From: CAZEVY01 sp964515555
Lineage (GTDB): Bacteria > Acidobacteriota > Terriglobia > Bryobacterales > Bryobacteraceae
Length of the DNA stretch: 20,222 nt
Direction: 5' to 3'
Assembly: GCA_964515555.1 (NCBI GenBank)
Contig: CAZEVY010000098.1
Span: forward strand, 1-20,222
Both the position numbers and the translations under genes were made by a program. The notes beneath the pieces were generated by a model. That model did no database searches and had not been told where the DNA came from. It saw only the letters and a program-made list of their open reading frames with translations. This document shows, piece after piece, positions 6,992 through 15,856 of this stretch (the first letter of the stretch is position 1; each line of letters starts with the position of its first letter).

Positions 6992-8920
6992 CTAGGGGTT
7001 TCCGTAGAATCTCCAGGTGGTGGTGTAGTCGCGCGCCAGGCGCTGCTTCGTGAGACTCGCGCGAATCATCTCGACGGGAATGCGATTCTCCTTGAGCACC
7101 GCATCATGGAATTCTCTGTTGGTCATCTTCTTTCCGCCGACCAGCTCCTTCTGAAGGTTGTAAAGCTGCAAGCCGCCGAGCAGGTAGGCGGCCTGATAGA
7201 GCGGGCCGTAGGCGCCGCCAAAGGAGCGGCGGACTTCGCCGATGGCGTTCTCGCGCTCGTGCCCGACTTTATCGACCAGGAAGTCGATGCACTCCTGCGG
7301 CGACATTTTGCCGAGGTGGAAGCTCAACGAGAAGATGATACGCGCGCAGCGGTGCATTCTCCAGAAGAGCGCGCCGACGCGGTCCTGCGGAGTTTTGAAG
7401 AAGTTCATGTCCCACAGCAGCAGCTCCCAGTAGAGCGCCCAGCCCTCGGTGAGGAACGGCGTCGAGAACATGGCGCGATGCGTGCGATAACGCGATCCCA
7501 TGAAGCCTTGCAGGTGATGTCCGGGGATGAGCTCGTGATGCACTGTGGCGCGCGAGAAGTGCACGTTGTTGCCGCGCATCGTCGTCAGCTTCTGCTCGTA
7601 GGACATGGTGTTGGTCGGATAGGAGACGGTGATGGTTTCGCCGCCGGTGAAGAACGGGTTGACGAGCTGGCGCTCGGGCGACATCATCTCCATGCGCCAG
7701 GTCTCGCGGGCGAGCGGAGGAATCGTCACGAGGTTGTTGTCGTCGAGGAATTTCTCGGCCTCGCGCGCGAGGTCGCGGATGAGCTCGGGCTGCTTGCCGG
7801 GGTCGACGTGGAGCGACTTGACGTGCTCGAGCGCTTTCTTCCAGTCGTCGCCGAAGCCCAACTCGCGCGAGGCGCGCTTCATTTCGTTCTCGCACCAGGC
7901 GTATTCTTTGTTGGCGAGCGCCACCAGCTCCTCGGGCGTGTAGGAGATCATCTCGTTGGCGAGCTCGGCGAGGAGCGCCTCGCGGCCGATGGGGTTGCCG
8001 ATGATGTCGTCGCTCTCGCCGGGGCGGGCCGCCGCGATGGCGAGTCCCCCGCCGCCGAAGCCACCGCCGCCTCCTCCGCGTCCTCCGAAGCCGCCGCCCG
8101 CGGCGCCACCGCCCGCGCCACCGCGTCCACCACCACCGCCACCACCGCGACCCACGGGCGCCGCGGCTGTCTCAGCGCCGCCTGCAACGCGGAGTCCGGC
8201 GACGCGCTCGCGCAGGAACGCCGCGTAATTCTGAAGAGCGGTGTCGGCGGTGCGCCAAGGCTCGTCGGCCCACCAGGTGAACATCGGGTCGTAACCGTTG
8301 TAGTAACCGGCCCAACCGCGGAGGGTCGCGCGGAGCGTGTTGACTTCCGTGGCGGCGCGATTGCCGAGGACGCGCCGGTTGCGCGCCGCCTCACCGGTGT
8401 TCGCCCCATTGCGCAGCTCAGATTCGATGGAGCGGCGCACGGCGTCGATCTGCTTGCCGAGCTCGGAGAGCTTCGCCGCGGCGTCGCGCGGATTCAGGGG
8501 TTCGAGCTTGCGGCGGGATTCCTCGAGGGCCACGATCGACTGCGCGAAGGGCACGTAGTGGGCGATCTCGGCGTCGGCCTTGGCGTCGATGTCGAGACGC
8601 TTGATCTCGCGGTCGAGGTGATTGCGGAAGAGGACGTAGTCGACGCGGCCGTCCTGACTGAGGGCATCGAAGTTGAGGCGCGCGAGGCGGTCGCGGGTCT
8701 CGGCGTGGAACTTCCGGAGGCGTTCGCGGCGGGCGGCGGAGCCGTCGACGCTGTAGAAGCGCGCGATGTTGCCGCGGTCGGCGACGTAGCGCTCGATGAT
8801 GGGGCGGAGCTCGCTGGAGGCGACGTCGAATTCGGAGGTGTCGGCGCGGGGCGCGCGAGGCGTCTGAGCGATGGCGTGGGCCGACAGCAGCAGGGTCGTG
8901 AGAAGTACGCGGGTATGCAT
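6992..8920 (-). CDS. Secreted DUF885 family zincin-like metallopeptidase
   Basis: The product has 642 residues. A signal peptide (MHTRVLLTTLLLSAHAIAQ) directs it out of the cytoplasm. The DUF885 hallmark HHELIPGHHLQ is present, with His462, Glu463 and His468 expected to bind metal and act in catalysis. This family is grouped with gluzincin-like peptidases, but few members have known substrates. I start it at 8920 rather than the ATG at 8926 because GGAGG (8931-8927) touches the latter and sits six bases before 8920. An unusual feature is a 36-residue glycine-rich tract at residues 257-292. The gene is the first of the minus-strand operon, 10 bases ahead of the DapA-like gene. I infer that it may release proline- or hydroxyproline-containing peptides or amino acids for the downstream pathway. 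Confidence 0.88.
   Translation of the reverse strand: MHTRVLLTTLLLSAHAIAQTPRAPRADTSEFDVASSELRPIIERYVADRGNIARFYSVDGSAARRERLRKFHAETRDRLARLNFDALSQDGRVDYVLFRNHLDREIKRLDIDAKADAEIAHYVPFAQSIVALEESRRKLEPLNPRDAAAKLSELGKQIDAVRRSIESELRNGANTGEAARNRRVLGNRAATEVNTLRATLRGWAGYYNGYDPMFTWWADEPWRTADTALQNYAAFLRERVAGLRVAGGAETAAAPVGRGGGGGGGRGGAGGGAAGGGFGGRGGGGGGFGGGGLAIAAARPGESDDIIGNPIGREALLAELANEMISYTPEELVALANKEYAWCENEMKRASRELGFGDDWKKALEHVKSLHVDPGKQPELIRDLAREAEKFLDDNNLVTIPPLARETWRMEMMSPERQLVNPFFTGGETITVSYPTNTMSYEQKLTTMRGNNVHFSRATVHHELIPGHHLQGFMGSRYRTHRAMFSTPFLTEGWALYWELLLWDMNFFKTPQDRVGALFWRMHRCARIIFSLSFHLGKMSPQECIDFLVDKVGHERENAIGEVRRSFGGAYGPLYQAAYLLGGLQLYNLQKELVGGKKMTNREFHDAVLKENRIPVEMIRASLTKQRLARDYTTTWRFYGNP
8045..8152 (-). 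repeat. Glycine-rich low-complexity tract within the DUF885 peptidase
   Basis: The 108 bases encode 36 residues (257-292) made only of Gly with a few Arg, Ala and Phe. The DNA is a run of imperfect GGN codon repeats in frame with the gene. It splits the N-terminal helical half from the catalytic half. Expansion by slippage is likely. Confidence 0.85.
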
Positions 8921-9011
8921 CGCCATCCTCCAGGTGCTTCGTGGATTCCCTATTAAAGCATGGCCGGGCGGCAGCCGACAGACGCCTCGCACGATGGTAG
9001 AGTAGCGCTTC
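8921..9011. promoter_or_regulatory. Divergent intergenic control region between peptidase/hydroxyproline operon and M20 dipeptidase
   Basis: This 91-bp region is the only non-coding space from which both the minus-strand five-gene operon and the plus-strand dipeptidase can be transcribed. On the minus strand TTTAAT at 8957-8952 matches five of six bases of a sigma70 -10 box, but no convincing -35 lies 17 bp upstream. GGAGG at 8931-8927 is the ribosome site for the DUF885 gene. I see no clear operator dyad. Shared regulation is inference. Confidence 0.4.
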
Positions 9012-10367
9012 ATGGACTACTACCGGGAGCATCACGACGAGTTTCTGGAAGGGCTGAAGGCGTTCCTGCGAATCCCAAGCGTCAGCACGACACCGGAGCA
9101 CAAGAAGGACGTCGCCGCAGCGGCGGACTTCGTCGAGAGAGAGCTGCGCGGAGCGGGGCTCGCGAGCGTCGAGCAGATTCGCGGAGAAGGGCATCCGCTG
9201 GTCTACGGCGAGTGGCTCGGCGCGCCCGGCAAGCCGACGCTGCTCCTCTACGGACACTACGACGTGCAGCCGCCCGATCCGCTCGACGAATGGAAGTCGC
9301 CGCCGTTCGAGCCGACCATTCGCGGCGACGACATCTTCGCGCGCGGGGCGGTCGACGACAAGGGGCAGACGTACATCCTCATTAAGGCGGTGGAGGGGAT
9401 GTTGCGGACGAGCGGCCGGCTGCCGGTGAACGTGAAGTTTCTCGTCGAGGGGGAGGAGGAGTCGGGCGGCGAGCATATCGCGTCCTACGTGGCGTCGCAC
9501 GGCGAGAGGCTGCGCGCGGACGCGGCGCTGATCTGCGACACGGAGATGTTCGCGCCGGAGCTGCCGACGATTTGCGTCGGGCTGCGCGGGATCGTCTACG
9601 GCGAGCTGCATGTCACGGGCGCGCGCACGGATCTGCATTCGGGCGTCTACGGCGGCGCGGCGCCGAATCCGCTCCAGGCGATCGCCGAGATCGTCACGGC
9701 GTTGAAGGATCGCGACGGGAGGATTCTCATTCCCGGTTTCTACGATCGGGTGCAGCCGCCGACCGCCGAGGAGCGCGAGGCCTGGAGCCGATTGCCGTTC
9801 GACGAGCGGGCGTATCTCGAAAAGGAGGTCGGCGCGAGCGAGCTTACAGGCGAGCCCGGCATTCCGGTGCTCGAACGCACCTGGGCGCGGCCGACTTTGG
9901 AGATTCACGGCATTCGCGGCGGATTCACCGGCGAGGGCGCCAAGACGGTGATCCCCGCGCGCGCGGTCGCCAAGATCAGCGTGCGGCTGGTCGCCGATCA
10001 GCGGCCGGAGGAGGCGATCGCGCACCTCCAGGCGGCGGTCGCGGCGGCGTGTCCGCGCGGCGTCGCGGCGGAGTTCCGGTCGCTGCACGGCGGGCCGCCG
10101 TCGATGGTGGATCCGGCGAATCCGTTCATTCAGACGTCGGCGCGGGCGATGACCGAGATTTTCGGGAAACAGACGGTGTATATCCGGTCGGGAGGGTCAA
10201 TTCCCATTGTCGGAGTATTCCAGAAACACCTTGGCATTCCGAGCGTGATGATGGGCTTCGGCCTGCCGGACGATAATCTGCACGCGCCCAACGAGAAGTT
10301 TCACCTGCCGAATTTCTTTCGTGGGATCGAGGCGGTAGCGCGGTATCTGGAGCTGCTCGGGGCTTGA
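9012..10367 (+). CDS. M20 family metallopeptidase (dipeptidase, carnosinase/CNDP-like)
   Basis: The 451-residue protein has no signal peptide, so it is probably a cytosolic dipeptidase. All M20 di-zinc residues can be seen: His82 and Asp84 in YGHYDVQPP, bridging Asp115 in GAVDDKG, catalytic Glu149 and metal ligand Glu150 in EGEEESGG, Asp176 in ICDTE, and His424 in LHAPNEK. A dimerisation (lid) domain with TDLHSGVYGG and an IPARA segment lies in the middle, as in CNDP-type non-specific dipeptidases, whose usual length this matches. The gene faces away from the DUF885/hydroxyproline operon across a shared 91-bp region. A role in the last step of peptide breakdown feeding that operon is plausible, though the substrate is unknown. 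It converges on the acyl-CoA synthetase gene, with 77 bases between the stops. Confidence 0.93.
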   Translation: MDYYREHHDEFLEGLKAFLRIPSVSTTPEHKKDVAAAADFVERELRGAGLASVEQIRGEGHPLVYGEWLGAPGKPTLLLYGHYDVQPPDPLDEWKSPPFEPTIRGDDIFARGAVDDKGQTYILIKAVEGMLRTSGRLPVNVKFLVEGEEESGGEHIASYVASHGERLRADAALICDTEMFAPELPTICVGLRGIVYGELHVTGARTDLHSGVYGGAAPNPLQAIAEIVTALKDRDGRILIPGFYDRVQPPTAEEREAWSRLPFDERAYLEKEVGASELTGEPGIPVLERTWARPTLEIHGIRGGFTGEGAKTVIPARAVAKISVRLVADQRPEEAIAHLQAAVAAACPRGVAAEFRSLHGGPPSMVDPANPFIQTSARAMTEIFGKQTVYIRSGGSIPIVGVFQKHLGIPSVMMGFGLPDDNLHAPNEKFHLPNFFRGIEAVARYLELLGA

Positions 10368-10444
10368 CGAAGGTCCGCTCCTCCGGTCGCGGTAAGCCGG
10401 TCCGGCGTCGTCAGCGGGTGGCGAGCGGCGCGCGGTTCGTCAGC

Positions 10445-12067
<1,623 letters not shown>

Positions 12068-12083
12068 GAGGGTAGATCGTACC

Positions 12084-12824
12084 TCACTTGAAGGTAATGG
12101 TCGACTCGGCGGCGAAGCGCTTATAGTCGCTGAACTTGATGGTCATGCGCAGCCGCACGGGGCCGGAGGAGAATGTCAGCGTGTCGTCGGCATGCGTGTG
12201 GATGGGAAACGAATGCCCGTCGATCTTCTGGCGAAAGGTCGTGAAGGCGGGGAAGAGATTCTCGGTGCGCAGATTGACGATCTGCGGCACGGCGCGGCCC
12301 TCGCTGCGGAGGATCGAGTAGTCGCGCTGGTCGACCCAGAAGAGTCCTTCGAAGAGGCGCTGGCCGTCGAGCATCTGGCGCGGACGCACGTCGAGTACCC
12401 AGCAGTCGACGCCGTCGATCGTCTCCTCGCCGCGATAGCGGATGGTGTAGAGGCGCAGATTGTCCCTGGTGATGAGAAACGGCTGGACTTCGCGGATGTC
12501 GCGGAAGTCTTCTTCAGTCATGATGAGGCGGCCGAGCGCGACGACGGGCTTGACGATGAATCGCTCGGTGCGCTCGCCCGCGGGCGAGAATATGACGTCG
12601 CGCACCTCGCGGTAGTAGCCGCTCTTGCGGGTCTTCACGTCGGTGTCGTACATCTCGACCGACTGGCGATAGGTGTAGTGCGCGCGGGCCGCTTCGCTGG
12701 CGGATTCGCTTTCGGCGACGCGTCGCACGAGGTCGGCGGGCTGCGCGAAACACCCGAATGTTAAGATGAACCCGATGCAGGCATTCCGCGCGGCGGCGAT
12801 CCTGTTGTGGCTGGCGGGCGGCAT
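12084..12824 (-). CDS. Secreted protein with LolA-like/outer-membrane lipoprotein-sorting fold, function unknown
   Basis: The 246-residue product has an N-terminal export signal (ACIGFILTFGCFA, with Arg ahead of it), cleavage probably before Gln28. The rest is beta-rich with no catalytic motif: YRQSVEMYD, SGYYREVRDVIF, the RERxTERF-like segment, DCWVLDVRPR, GLFWVDQRDYSILRSEG, then FPIHTHADDTLTF and a C-terminal strand. Acidobacterial proteins of this shape are often annotated as outer membrane lipoprotein-sorting-like. That rests on the half-barrel pattern (a 'W-V-D-x-x-D-Y' strand followed by a polar hydrolysate-like sheet), not on a clear match. The start at 12824 overlaps the divergent CPBP gene by 59 bp. 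No later ATG or GTG would keep the signal peptide, so the overlap seems real unless the CPBP gene starts downstream. Confidence 0.7.
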   Translation of the reverse strand: MPPASHNRIAAARNACIGFILTFGCFAQPADLVRRVAESESASEAARAHYTYRQSVEMYDTDVKTRKSGYYREVRDVIFSPAGERTERFIVKPVVALGRLIMTEEDFRDIREVQPFLITRDNLRLYTIRYRGEETIDGVDCWVLDVRPRQMLDGQRLFEGLFWVDQRDYSILRSEGRAVPQIVNLRTENLFPAFTTFRQKIDGHSFPIHTHADDTLTFSSGPVRLRMTIKFSDYKRFAAESTITFK

Positions 12825-13725
12825 CGCGGCCTGGTTTTACTCCCAAAACAAGCATATACCGGCAGGCGTCGGCGTTCCGGTGGCGGCGGCGTTCCTGGTG
12901 GAGTTGACGCTCTATCTCGCCAACGGATTCACGGCGGTGCGTGGGCGCCCGATGCGGCTGGGGCCGTGGCTTCCCTGGACGCTGACGGCGTCGGCGGTCG
13001 CACCGTATCTTATTTACTCGATCCCGACGGGGCAGTTCACCTGGGGCGCGCTGGCGATGCTCGTGCCGCTGGCGGGGATGGTCTCCTTCTGGTACGTGCT
13101 CGCGCCTCCGAGGGCGTGGGCCGACGCCCTCTTCGTCTGCCTGATGGGCGGCGTGGTGCTGGCGCGCGTGTTCAAGTCGATCTACACGGATCCGGTGGAG
13201 GGACTCGATGCTGTCGCGCTGGGGCAGTTGATGTGGATTCGGCTGGGCGTGTTCGCGGTGCTGGAGCTGCGGCGGCTGCCGGGCACGGGATTCGGGTTTC
13301 TGCCGACGCGCGCGGAGTGGCTCACCGGCGTGCGGTACTTTCTGCTGTGCGCGCCGGTGGTGATCGGCCTGGCGATCGCGCTGCGCCACAATGAATGGCG
13401 GATCGCGCCGGACTGGTGGTGGAAGGCGCCGGCGACGTTTCTGGGGAGCTTCTTCGTGGTGGCGCTGAGCGAGGAGTTCTTCTTTCGCGGGATGTTGCAG
13501 CCGTGGCTGGCGCGATGGGCAGGGGCGACGGCGGGACTGGTGCTGACGTCGCTGGTGTTCGGGTCGGCGCACTTGAGTTTTCGATTCTTTCCGAATTGGA
13601 AGATGTCGCTGCTGGCGGCCACGCTGGGAATCTTCTGCGGCCTGGCGTATCGCGCGACGGGGAGTATTCGCAGCGCCATGGTGACGCACGCGCTGGTGGT
13701 CACCGTGTGGCGCACGACGACGTGA
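12766..13725 (+). CDS. CPBP family intramembrane glutamic/metalloprotease
   Basis: The 319-residue polytopic membrane protein has about eight hydrophobic segments (the first at residues 9-26). The three CPBP (Abi/CAAX-protease-like) motifs are present: EEFFFRG (Glu236, Glu237, Arg241), FGSAHLSF (His269) and MVTHALVV (His308). Type II CAAX-protease relatives cut within the membrane; bacterial members serve in bacteriocin immunity, signalling or unknown roles. The start may be 12766 or 12775. Both overlap the divergent secreted-protein gene, and neither has a strong ribosome site. The stop lies four bases before the next small gene, so the three plus-strand genes look like one transcription unit. 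The substrate is unknown. Confidence 0.9.
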   Translation: MNPMQAFRAAAILLWLAGGIAAWFYSQNKHIPAGVGVPVAAAFLVELTLYLANGFTAVRGRPMRLGPWLPWTLTASAVAPYLIYSIPTGQFTWGALAMLVPLAGMVSFWYVLAPPRAWADALFVCLMGGVVLARVFKSIYTDPVEGLDAVALGQLMWIRLGVFAVLELRRLPGTGFGFLPTRAEWLTGVRYFLLCAPVVIGLAIALRHNEWRIAPDWWWKAPATFLGSFFVVALSEEFFFRGMLQPWLARWAGATAGLVLTSLVFGSAHLSFRFFPNWKMSLLAATLGIFCGLAYRATGSIRSAMVTHALVVTVWRTTT

Positions 13726-13729
13726 AGCG

Positions 13730-14002
13730 ATGGCGACGCGATATCACTGGATGGCGGACACGGACTCGAAGGCGTTCGAGGTGATGATCGAGTTGCACCG
13801 GCGGATGAAGCCCGGCGACAAGCTCGCCTCGGCGTTGGAGCTGTCAGCCGCGCTGATGCGGCTGTCGGAGGACAACGTGCGCCGGATGTATCCGGGGGCC
13901 AGCGACCGCGAAGTCTTCCTGCGGGCCGCGGCGCGGCGACTCGGCCGGGAGACTGTGATCCGCGTCTACGGATGGGATCCGGAAAGTGGCAGCCCGCCGT
14001 GA
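13730..14002 (+). CDS. Small helical conserved-type protein paired with a nucleotidyltransferase
   Basis: The 90-residue soluble protein is rich in Arg, Glu, Ala and Leu and is predicted to be mostly helical. Its core is FEVMIELHRRMKPGDKLA, then LELSAALMRL, then MYPGASDREVFLRAAARRLG. From memory, short proteins with this pattern (an HRRM...KL helix, then YP-x3-[DE]-REV-[FM]-LR) occur directly before nucleotidyltransferase genes in Acidobacteriota and other phyla. I know of no experimental function. It starts four bases after the CPBP stop and overlaps the following gene. It could be an antitoxin-like partner or a specificity subunit; neither can be read from the sequence. Confidence 0.75.
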   Translation: MATRYHWMADTDSKAFEVMIELHRRMKPGDKLASALELSAALMRLSEDNVRRMYPGASDREVFLRAAARRLGRETVIRVYGWDPESGSPP

Positions 14003-14613
14003 TTGGCGTGCCCGCCGAGGCGCTCGCCATGCTCCTCGACGCCCTCGGCCGCCTGGAGATCCCGCACATGGTGGGCGGCTCGCTGGCGAGCTCGGTTCAC
14101 GGCGTTTGGCGCGCCACCAACGACGTCGACATCGTGGCCTCCATCCCGCCCGAATACGTCGATGAACTGGTTCGCCTCCTAGAGCCGGACTACTACATCG
14201 ACGAGGGACAGGTTCGCGACGCGCTGCGGCGCGGCCGCCCCTTCAACGTGATTCACTTCAAGACCAGCTACAAATTCGATATCATCCCGCTCGCGCGCGA
14301 CCGCTTCGCACAGGTCCAGTTCGGGCGCCGCCGGTGGGAGACCTCCGAGCGCGTGGAGCCTCCCTTACTGGAATTCTGCGTCGCGACACCCGAGGACATT
14401 ATTCTGAGCAAGCTCGAGTGGTTTCTCCGCGGCGGGCGCGTGTCGGAGAAACAGTGGAACGACGTGCTCGGCGTCATCGCGGTGCAGCGTGAGCGGCTCG
14501 ATCTCGCGTATTTGCGCGAGTGGGCGGAATACCTGAAGATCTCCGACCTGCTGGAACAGGCATTAGCGGAGCGGCATGAGCCCGGATTCCCGGAAAGCGA
14601 GCCGCAGTCCTGA
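13999..14613 (+). CDS. Nucleotidyltransferase-fold protein (AbiEii/MNT-like)
   Basis: The 204-residue product carries the polymerase-beta-type nucleotidyltransferase signature: GGS at 26-28, NDVDIV with Asp42 and Asp44, and a third acidic residue in YKFDIIPL (Asp93). All three catalytic carboxylates are therefore kept, suggesting an active enzyme that moves a nucleotide onto a protein, RNA or small molecule. The C-terminal part has ATPEDIILSKLEWF and a helical end, as in AbiEii/DUF1814-like and related families. I prefer the GTG at 13999, which overlaps the preceding stop as GTGA. The ATG at 13972 would overlap by 31 bases and add nine non-conserved residues. The pair recalls toxin-antitoxin and abortive-infection modules, but no HEPN partner is visible. 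Function remains inferred. Confidence 0.8.
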   Translation: MIGVPAEALAMLLDALGRLEIPHMVGGSLASSVHGVWRATNDVDIVASIPPEYVDELVRLLEPDYYIDEGQVRDALRRGRPFNVIHFKTSYKFDIIPLARDRFAQVQFGRRRWETSERVEPPLLEFCVATPEDIILSKLEWFLRGGRVSEKQWNDVLGVIAVQRERLDLAYLREWAEYLKISDLLEQALAERHEPGFPESEPQS

Positions 14614-14654
14614 CAGCCTGGATTGAAAGTCCCAAACAACCGCTTGCTCACGCG

Positions 14655-14690
14655 CGCGGCTCAGCAGAATCGGTGAGTTTCCGAGCCGCG
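14655..14690. terminator. Inverted repeat between convergent genes, possible weak bidirectional terminator
   Basis: A perfect 8-bp stem (cgcggctc at 14655-14662 with gagccgcg at 14683-14690) encloses a 20-base loop. It lies in the 108-bp space between the nucleotidyltransferase stop and the DUF1501 stop, where a terminator is expected. No T tract follows on either strand, so intrinsic termination is uncertain. Confidence 0.3.
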
Positions 14691-14721
14691 ACCGTTAGGG
14701 AGCGATTCTCGGCACGGGCTG

Positions 14722-15852
14722 CTAAGCCAGCAGCTTCGCCGCTACCACTCCGGCGACGTCGGTGAGCCGGAAATTGCGCCCGCTGTAGTGATACGTCAGC
14801 TTCTCGTGGTCGAGTCCCAGCAAGTGCAGCACGGTGGCGTGGAAGTCGTGAATGTGCATGCGATCCTCGACAGCGTGATAGCCGATCTCGTCGGTGGCGC
14901 CGTAGGTGAAACCGCCCTTGACGCCGCCGCCCGCCATCCAGATGGAATATCCGTAAGGGTTGTGGTCGCGCCCGTCGCCGCCCTGGGAGACGGGAGTACG
15001 GCCGAACTCGCCCGCCCAGACGACCAGCGTGTCCTTTAGCATGCCGCGCGCGCGGAGGTCCTTCAGCAGGCCCGCGATGGGTTTGTCGACCTCGCGGGCG
15101 TTTTCGTTGTGCTTCAGAAACAGCTCGCTGTGCTGGTCCCACTTGTAGCTGTGCGTGCATTGAATGAATCGCACGCCGCGTTCCGCCAGCCGGCGGGCGA
15201 GCAGGCACTGCCATCCGAAGTCGCGGGTGGCGTCCTCGTCCATGCCGTAGAGCCGCCTGGTGGACTCAGTCTCGCGAGAGAGGTCGAACGCCTCGGGCGC
15301 CTCCGACTGCATGCGAAACGCGAGCTCGAAGGCCTGGATGCGCGCGTCGAGCTCGGGGTCGGGCTGCCGCGCGGCGGCATGCCGCCGGTTCATGTTCTGC
15401 AACATCTCCAGCTCGTAACGCTGCGCGTCGCCGGTGAATCCTTTGCGGAACAGGTATTCGATCGGCTCTTTCTCGATATCGGCGACCTTTAACCCGGAAT
15501 TGCCNNNNNNNNNNNNNNNNNNNNNNNNNNNNNNNNNNNNNNNNNNNNNNNNNNNNNNNNNNNNNNNNNNNNNNNNNNNNNNNNNNNNNNNNNNNNNNNN
15601 NNNNGCGAGGCGCTCTTTCGGGTCGAAGGAGTCGACGCTGGACGGGCCGCCGTGCATGAAGAGGAAGATGATTTGCTTGGCGCGCGGCGTGAAATGCGGC
15701 TGCCTCGGTGCGAGCGGGTTCGTCGACGGGGTCGCGGCGTGAAGAAGACCCGCCTGTTCCAGAACTCCGGCGAGTCCAAGGAATCCGAAGCCGCATCCGG
15801 CGGCGCGCAGCGCTTCGCGGCGGGATATCGGGCGTGCCGTGGGAAGAGTCAT
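14722..15852 (-). CDS. DUF1501 family Tat-exported protein, interrupted by an assembly gap
   Basis: This alkaline-phosphatase/sulfatase-fold protein of the DUF1501 family begins with a twin-arginine-like leader (SRREALRAAGCG at 10-21, then a hydrophobic stretch). Next comes the family motif FLFMHGGPSSVDSFDPKERL at about 63-82. After the run of 100 N, the frame resumes with GNSGLKVADIEKEP, ELDARIQAFELAFRMQ, VVWAGEFGRTPVSQGGDGRDHN and HDFHATVLHLLGLDHEKL. The frame across the N is kept only formally. Usual members are about 470 residues, so roughly 100 or more residues are probably missing and the true gap is longer than 100 bases. It starts four bases after the PSD1 stop. This pair is typical of Planctomycetes, Verrucomicrobia and Acidobacteria; its substrate is unproven. 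Confidence 0.9.
   Translation of the reverse strand: MTLPTARPISRREALRAAGCGFGFLGLAGVLEQAGLLHAATPSTNPLAPRQPHFTPRAKQIIFLFMHGGPSSVDSFDPKERLXXXXXXXXXXXXXXXXXXXXXXXXXXXXXXXXXXGNSGLKVADIEKEPIEYLFRKGFTGDAQRYELEMLQNMNRRHAAARQPDPELDARIQAFELAFRMQSEAPEAFDLSRETESTRRLYGMDEDATRDFGWQCLLARRLAERGVRFIQCTHSYKWDQHSELFLKHNENAREVDKPIAGLLKDLRARGMLKDTLVVWAGEFGRTPVSQGGDGRDHNPYGYSIWMAGGGVKGGFTYGATDEIGYHAVEDRMHIHDFHATVLHLLGLDHEKLTYHYSGRNFRLTDVAGVVAAKLLA
15505..15604. other. Assembly gap of 100 N
   Basis: Exactly 100 N in a row, the conventional length for a scaffold gap of unknown size. It sits inside the DUF1501 gene. Confidence 0.98.
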
Positions 15853-15856
15853 TCCA

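Noticed and set aside
6971..8956. Long plus-strand open frame (661 codons) opposite the DUF885 gene
   Set aside because: It is the antisense of a well-supported gene. In this GC-rich DNA stop codons are rare in the antisense frame, and the translated product has no recognisable domain.
8951..8957. Plus-strand -10-like box (TATTAA) for the dipeptidase
   Set aside because: Only four of six bases match and no -35 is present; it overlaps the better minus-strand candidate.
8418..10088. Minus-strand open frame running from the dipeptidase into the DUF885 gene
   Set aside because: It crosses the divergent promoter region and two real genes; there is no coding signature.
10368..10444. Possible terminator hairpin between the dipeptidase and acyl-CoA synthetase stops (tgacga / tcgtca)
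   Set aside because: Only a 6-bp stem with a loop of about 37 bases and no T tract; too weak to call.
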